A stretch of 10,164 bases of DNA from Bacteroidales bacterium. GTDB taxonomy: Bacteria > Bacteroidota > Bacteroidia > Bacteroidales > UBA932. The notes below the pieces were generated by a model. The model saw only the letters and a program-made list of their open reading frames with translations. It had not been told where the DNA came from and did not search any database. Each line of letters starts with the position of its first letter. Position 1 is the first letter of the stretch. The stretch lies in assembly GCA_024689525.1 (NCBI GenBank), contig JAILDI010000071.1, positions 1 through 10,164 on the forward strand. Direction: 5' to 3'. This document shows, piece by piece, positions 6,955 to 10,164 of this stretch. The translations under genes and the position numbers were made by a program.

Positions 6955-8205
6955 ATGAACGAATCACAGATTTTGAAGTCCTATGAGATTGCCAGGGAGC
7001 GGTATGCCGCGCTGGGTGTGGACACCGACAAAGCTATCGAAATTCTGGAGAAAACACCCATTTCGCTGCATTGCTGGCAGACCGACGACGTCATCGGCTT
7101 TGAAAGCGCGGCGGGGCTGTCCGGCGGAATCCAGACCACCGGCAATTATCCCGGCAGGGCGCGGAATATAGACGAGGTGCGTAAGGATGTGCTCTTTGCG
7201 AAGAGCCTCATCGCCGGTAACCATCGCCTGAACCTGCACGAGATTTATGGCGATTTCGGCGGTAAGTTCGTAGACCGCGACCAGGTGGACGTGCGCTATT
7301 TTGAGAGCTGGATACAGTGGGCTAAGGAAAACGGCCTCAAGCTGGATTTCAATTCCACCTCTTTCGGCCATCCCAAGAGTGGGGACCTGTCGCTGGCAAA
7401 TCCCGATAAGGGCATCCGTGACTTCTGGATCGAGCATACAAAACGCTGCCGCCGCATTGCGGATGCGATGGGCAAGGCGCAGGGCGATCCCTGCATAATG
7501 AACATCTGGGTTCACGACGGCTCAAAGGACCAGACGGTGGAGCGAAAGCGTTACCGCGAAATCTTCGCCGAAAGCCTGGACGAAATCCTGAAAGAAGATC
7601 TGCTGGGCATGAAGACATGCCTGGAGGCAAAGCTCTTCGGAATCGGCCTGGAGAGCTATACTGTGGGTTCCCACGACTTTGTGGCAGGCTACTGCGCCAC
7701 CCGCAAGCTCATGTACACGCTGGATACCGGCCATTACGAGATGACGGAGAACGTGGCCGACATGGTGGCTTCGCTGCTTCTGTTCGTGCCCGAACTGATG
7801 CTTCATGTGAGCCGCCCCATCCGCTGGGACTCCGACCACGTGACCATAATGAACGACCAGACGCTGGATCTCTTCAAGGAGATTGTCCGTGCCGACGCCC
7901 TTGACCGCTCGCACATCGGCCTGGATTATTTTGATGCCGCAATCAATCGCATCGGCGCATACGTCATCGGTACAAGGGCCACCCAGAAATGCCTGCTTTC
8001 GGCACTCCTTGAGCCCCTTGCCAAACTGCGCGAATACGAAGACGCCGGAAAGGGTTTCCAGAGGTTGGCGCTTCTGGAAGAGGCCAAGACACTTCCTTTC
8101 GGAGCCGTGTTCGACTACTTCAATTATAAGAACGGTGTTCCCGTGGGCGAGGCGTTCATCCCGGAGATTGAGAAATACGAACGTGAAGTTACTTCCAAAC
8201 GATGA
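6955..8205 (+). CDS. rhaA: L-rhamnose isomerase
   Basis: This 416-residue enzyme converts L-rhamnose to L-rhamnulose, the first cytoplasmic step of the pathway, using divalent metal ions (Mn2+ in characterised members). It is nearly the length of E. coli RhaA (419). All metal ligands known from E. coli are present with a constant offset of ten: Glu224 (CLEAK), Asp257 and His260 (LDTGHY), His284 (LHVSRP), Asp292 and Asp294 (WDSDHV), and Asp324 (GLDYFD). Other landmarks are GIQTTGNYPGRARN (58-71) and NIWVHDGSKD (183-192). One base separates it from rhaB and its last four bases overlap rhaT as ATGA, pointing to translational coupling. In Bacteroides this gene is also called rhaI. Confidence 0.97.
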   Translation: MNESQILKSYEIARERYAALGVDTDKAIEILEKTPISLHCWQTDDVIGFESAAGLSGGIQTTGNYPGRARNIDEVRKDVLFAKSLIAGNHRLNLHEIYGDFGGKFVDRDQVDVRYFESWIQWAKENGLKLDFNSTSFGHPKSGDLSLANPDKGIRDFWIEHTKRCRRIADAMGKAQGDPCIMNIWVHDGSKDQTVERKRYREIFAESLDEILKEDLLGMKTCLEAKLFGIGLESYTVGSHDFVAGYCATRKLMYTLDTGHYEMTENVADMVASLLLFVPELMLHVSRPIRWDSDHVTIMNDQTLDLFKEIVRADALDRSHIGLDYFDAAINRIGAYVIGTRATQKCLLSALLEPLAKLREYEDAGKGFQRLALLEEAKTLPFGAVFDYFNYKNGVPVGEAFIPEIEKYEREVTSKR

Positions 8206-9209
8206 AACTGATATTAGGTTTATTGATTATTGGTATCGGCGCGTTCTGCCAATCCAGCAGTTACGTGCCAATCAACAAGATAAAGAAGTGGAGCTGGGAG
8301 AGTTACTGGATAGTGCAGGGCGTGTTTGCGTGGCTTGTCTTCCCTCTGATCGGAGCGTTGATTGCCGTTCCGGCAGGTGAGTCGCTGTTCGGCCTGTTCG
8401 CGGCTAACGGCAAAGCGTCACTGCTCACGATACTTTTTGGAGCGCTCTGGGGTGTCGGAGGACTCACTTTTGGCCTGAGTATGCGCTACCTGGGAGTTGC
8501 ACTTGGCCAGAGCATCGCCCTTGGAACCTGCGCCGGGCTTGGAGCCATCCTGGGGCCAGTGTTCACGGGGCATGCGCATGATCTTACCTCGTCAGTTATT
8601 ATCGGCGTGGTTGTCACGCTCATCGGCATTGCCATAATCGGCGTGGCCGGGGCTATGAAGGCATCGGCCCTGCCGGAAGAGGAGAAGAAGAAGGCGGTGA
8701 AAGACTTCAATTTCGGAAAGGGCATATTCGTCGCCCTGCTGGCTGGTTTTATGAGCGCGTGCTTCAATATCGGCCTAAGTTTCGGCGAGCCCATTTCGTG
8801 GGAAGCCACGCCCGAGATATTCAAGAGTCTTCCCGCGACCCTTCTGGTTACATTCGGCGGATTTATCACCAACGCATGCTACTGCTTCTATCAGAATGCC
8901 AGGAATAAGACCTGGAAGGATTATAAACAGAAGGGGCTGTGGGGCAACAATCTGCTGTTTTGTTGCCTGGCCGGCCTGCTGTGGTACTCGCAGTTCTTCG
9001 GACTGTCGCTGGGCAAGGGTTTCCTTACCGCTTATCCCGCGCTCATCACCTTCAGCTGGTGCATCCTGATGGCGCTGAACGTGGTGTTCTCCAATGTATG
9101 GGGCATCATCCTCAAGGAATGGAAGGGCGTAAGCCGTAAAACCGTTGCCGTTCTGGTAACGGGTATCCTGGTTTTGATAATAAGCACATTCTTACCTCAG
9201 ATAATATGA
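8202..9209 (+). CDS. rhaT: L-rhamnose/H+ symporter
   Basis: This 335-residue inner-membrane protein belongs to the RhaT family of the drug/metabolite transporter superfamily and imports L-rhamnose with protons. Hydrophobic segments are visible at about 1-17, 34-57, 74-92, 99-124, 129-151, 173-195, 211-232, 246-266, 274-300 and 312-333, consistent with ten transmembrane helices. A soluble basic/acidic loop (LPEEEKKKAVKDF, about 156-168) lies in the middle. Family landmarks include SSSYVPINKIKKWSWESYW (18-36), ALWGVGGLTFGLSMRYLG (79-96) and LGQSIALGTCAGLGAILGP (99-117). Length is close to E. coli RhaT (344). It overlaps the gene before and the gene after by ATGA. Two cysteines in a membrane segment (FCC, about 248-250) are unremarkable. 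Confidence 0.96.
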   Translation: MKLILGLLIIGIGAFCQSSSYVPINKIKKWSWESYWIVQGVFAWLVFPLIGALIAVPAGESLFGLFAANGKASLLTILFGALWGVGGLTFGLSMRYLGVALGQSIALGTCAGLGAILGPVFTGHAHDLTSSVIIGVVVTLIGIAIIGVAGAMKASALPEEEKKKAVKDFNFGKGIFVALLAGFMSACFNIGLSFGEPISWEATPEIFKSLPATLLVTFGGFITNACYCFYQNARNKTWKDYKQKGLWGNNLLFCCLAGLLWYSQFFGLSLGKGFLTAYPALITFSWCILMALNVVFSNVWGIILKEWKGVSRKTVAVLVTGILVLIISTFLPQII

Positions 9210-10015
9210 GTATTCTGAATAACAGGGAGGCCTTGCGTGAGTCTATCGGCAAAGTGGCCGAGGTGGCCGGATATCTTTGGCAGAAAGGATGGGCGGAGCG
9301 CAACGGCGGCAATAACACCATCAATATCACGGAGTATGTCGATGATGATATGCGCGCCATGAAAGCCATAAGCCGGCCGATGCCGATAGGCAAGCACCTG
9401 CCGCATCTGAAAGGATGCTGGTTCTACTGCAAGGGTACCGGAAAGCGCATGCGGGATCTGGCCCGGGATCCGATGCGGAACGGGTCGATAATCCGCATAC
9501 TGCCGGACTGCAAGAGTTATGAGATAGTGGCAGACTTTCCGGTGGCACCCACGTCTGAACTTCCTTCGCACCTGGCCGTGCACGACTATCTCCTGGCCAA
9601 GGGATCGCCTTACCGCGCCTCGCTTCACACCCATCCAATCGAACTCGTTGCACTTACCCACAGCCGCTTCTGGATGGAGAAGGATAAGGCCACCAGGATG
9701 CTCTGGTCGATGATTCCGGAGACCAAGGCGTTCTGCCCCCGCGGCCTGGGAATGGTGCCCTACATGCTGCCATCCAGCGTGGAGCTTGCCGATGCCACCA
9801 TACGCACCATCGACGAAGATTATGACGTTGTGATGTGGGAAAAGCACGGCGTTTTCGCTGTGGACGTGGATATCGTAGATGCCTTCGACCAGGTGGACGT
9901 GCTGAACAAGGCGGCTCAGATTTACATAACCGCGAGGAACATGGGCTTCGAGCCGGACGGCATGTCCGATGCCCAGATGAAGGAACTGTCCGACACTTTC
10001 GGACTGCCAAAATAA
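9206..10015 (+). CDS. rhaD: Rhamnulose-1-phosphate aldolase
   Basis: This 269-residue class II (zinc-dependent) aldolase splits L-rhamnulose 1-phosphate into dihydroxyacetone phosphate and L-lactaldehyde, the last dedicated step of the pathway. The zinc ligands match those of E. coli RhaD: His141 and His143 in SLHTHPIEL and His214 in WEKHGVFAVD. Glu118 in PTSELPSHLAVH is the expected catalytic acid/base. NGGNNT (33-38) and CKGTGKRMRD (75-84) are phosphate- and substrate-binding loops of the family. Length is close to that of E. coli RhaD (274). The start ATG overlaps the rhaT stop as ATGA. It is the last gene of the operon in view. A gene for lactaldehyde reduction, often next in other bacteria, does not follow directly. 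Confidence 0.96.
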   Translation: MSILNNREALRESIGKVAEVAGYLWQKGWAERNGGNNTINITEYVDDDMRAMKAISRPMPIGKHLPHLKGCWFYCKGTGKRMRDLARDPMRNGSIIRILPDCKSYEIVADFPVAPTSELPSHLAVHDYLLAKGSPYRASLHTHPIELVALTHSRFWMEKDKATRMLWSMIPETKAFCPRGLGMVPYMLPSSVELADATIRTIDEDYDVVMWEKHGVFAVDVDIVDAFDQVDVLNKAAQIYITARNMGFEPDGMSDAQMKELSDTFGLPK

Positions 10016-10024
10016 TCACCACCC

Positions 10025-10040
10025 TTGCATAATAATGCAA
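10025..10040. repeat. Inverted repeat TTGCAT-AATA-ATGCAA over the -33 element
   Basis: Two perfect 6-bp arms, 10025-10030 and 10035-10040, flank AATA, 9 bp after the rhaD stop. The left arm contains the -33 TTG. The stem is short and has no T-run, so it is a poor terminator; a protein-binding site is as likely. The right arm overlaps the next palindrome by three bases. Confidence 0.45.
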
Positions 10041-10047
10041 ACGTTTG
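10038..10047. promoter_or_regulatory. Candidate LacI/GalR-family operator
   Basis: CAAACGTTTG is a perfect 10-bp palindrome with a central CG, the core pattern AAACGTTT of LacI/GalR-family operators such as those of PurR and CcpA. It fills the spacer right up to the -7 element (10048), a position where a bound repressor would block RNA polymerase. No LacI-type gene is in the window, so the regulator would be encoded elsewhere. Chance cannot be excluded for a 10-bp palindrome, but the placement argues for a real site. Confidence 0.55.
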
Positions 10048-10081
10048 TATATTTGTAGCAGAAACATCAAAACACAATATA

Positions 10082-10164
10082 ATGGCAAATCTTTTTTCAC
10101 TGGAAGGCAAAAACGCCTGGATTACAGGAGCTTCCTACGGTATCGGTTTCAACATTGCCAAGGC
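10082..10164 (+). CDS. Short-chain dehydrogenase/reductase, N-terminal part (gluconate 5-dehydrogenase-like)
   Basis: An ATG after an A/T-rich leader opens a frame of 27 complete codons that runs off the window. It begins MANLFSLEGKNAWITGASYG and continues IGFNIAK. TGASYGIG (15-22) is the TGxxxGIG dinucleotide-binding motif of classical SDR enzymes, and the FSLEGKNAWITGAS start is typical of the gluconate 5-dehydrogenase / 2-deoxy-D-gluconate 3-dehydrogenase (KduD) group found in Bacteroidota. Members of that group act on keto-sugar acids, often in uronate and pectin breakdown. The catalytic Ser-Tyr-Lys residues lie outside the window, so the exact substrate cannot be named. It has its own promoter with a LacI-like operator. 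Confidence 0.8.
   Translation, partial: MANLFSLEGKNAWITGASYGIGFNIAK

Larger units (their letters stand above)
10025..10055 (+). promoter_or_regulatory. Promoter for the short-chain dehydrogenase gene
   Basis: TTG (10025-10027), a 20-bp spacer and TATATTTG (10048-10055) match the Bacteroides -33/-7 promoter pattern exactly, with the same 20-bp spacing as the hicA promoter. Transcription would begin around 10060, about 20 bases before the ATG at 10082. The gene downstream therefore forms its own unit and is not simply the fifth gene of the rha operon. Confidence 0.7.

Noticed and set aside
1..10164. CRISPR array, tRNA, rRNA, transposase or integrase
   Set aside because: No regularly spaced repeats, RNA-gene landmarks or mobile-element protein motifs were found on either strand.

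Overview
The window looks like a piece of a Bacteroidota (Bacteroidales, probably gut-associated) chromosome. The signs are a GH97 glycosidase with a secretion signal, promoters of the Bacteroides type (TTG, about 20 bp, TAnnTTTG), A/T-rich leaders without Shine-Dalgarno sequences, and a rhamnose gene set organised much as in Bacteroides. The genus cannot be fixed from the sequence.

Layout. (1) Bases 1-3769, + strand: the end of a glycan-degradation locus. It holds the last codons of an upstream gene, a GH97 glycosidase with the residues of the retaining (alpha-galactosidase-like) subgroup, and an exported esterase built from two tandem alpha/beta-hydrolase domains, each with its own Ser-Asp-His triad. 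(2) Bases 3851-4539, - strand: a compact HicA/HicB toxin-antitoxin pair. It has its own promoter, faces the esterase convergently across a shared hairpin terminator, and is locally richer in A+T. (3) Bases 4557-10015: an L-rhamnose catabolic cluster. A divergent AraC-type regulator (RhaR-like) faces a tightly coupled operon of rhamnulokinase, L-rhamnose isomerase, L-rhamnose/H+ symporter and rhamnulose-1-phosphate aldolase, with gene junctions of 1 bp, ATGA and ATGA. (4) Bases 10025-10164: a new promoter carrying a LacI/GalR-like palindromic operator, followed by the first 27 codons of a short-chain dehydrogenase resembling the gluconate 5-dehydrogenase/KduD group.

How the parts may work together. 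Exported enzymes of region 1 would trim side chains and ester groups from a plant-type glycan. Rhamnose released from such a polymer (for example pectic rhamnogalacturonan) would enter through RhaT, be isomerised to L-rhamnulose, phosphorylated, and split into DHAP and L-lactaldehyde. No lactaldehyde reductase or dehydrogenase is in view. The SDR gene may begin a uronate branch. The link between region 1 and rhamnose rests on proximity only.

I found no wholly new system. The features most worth a second look are the duplicated esterase, the hairpin across the hicA stop codon, the paired repeats at the hicA promoter, and the palindrome between the promoter elements of the SDR gene.
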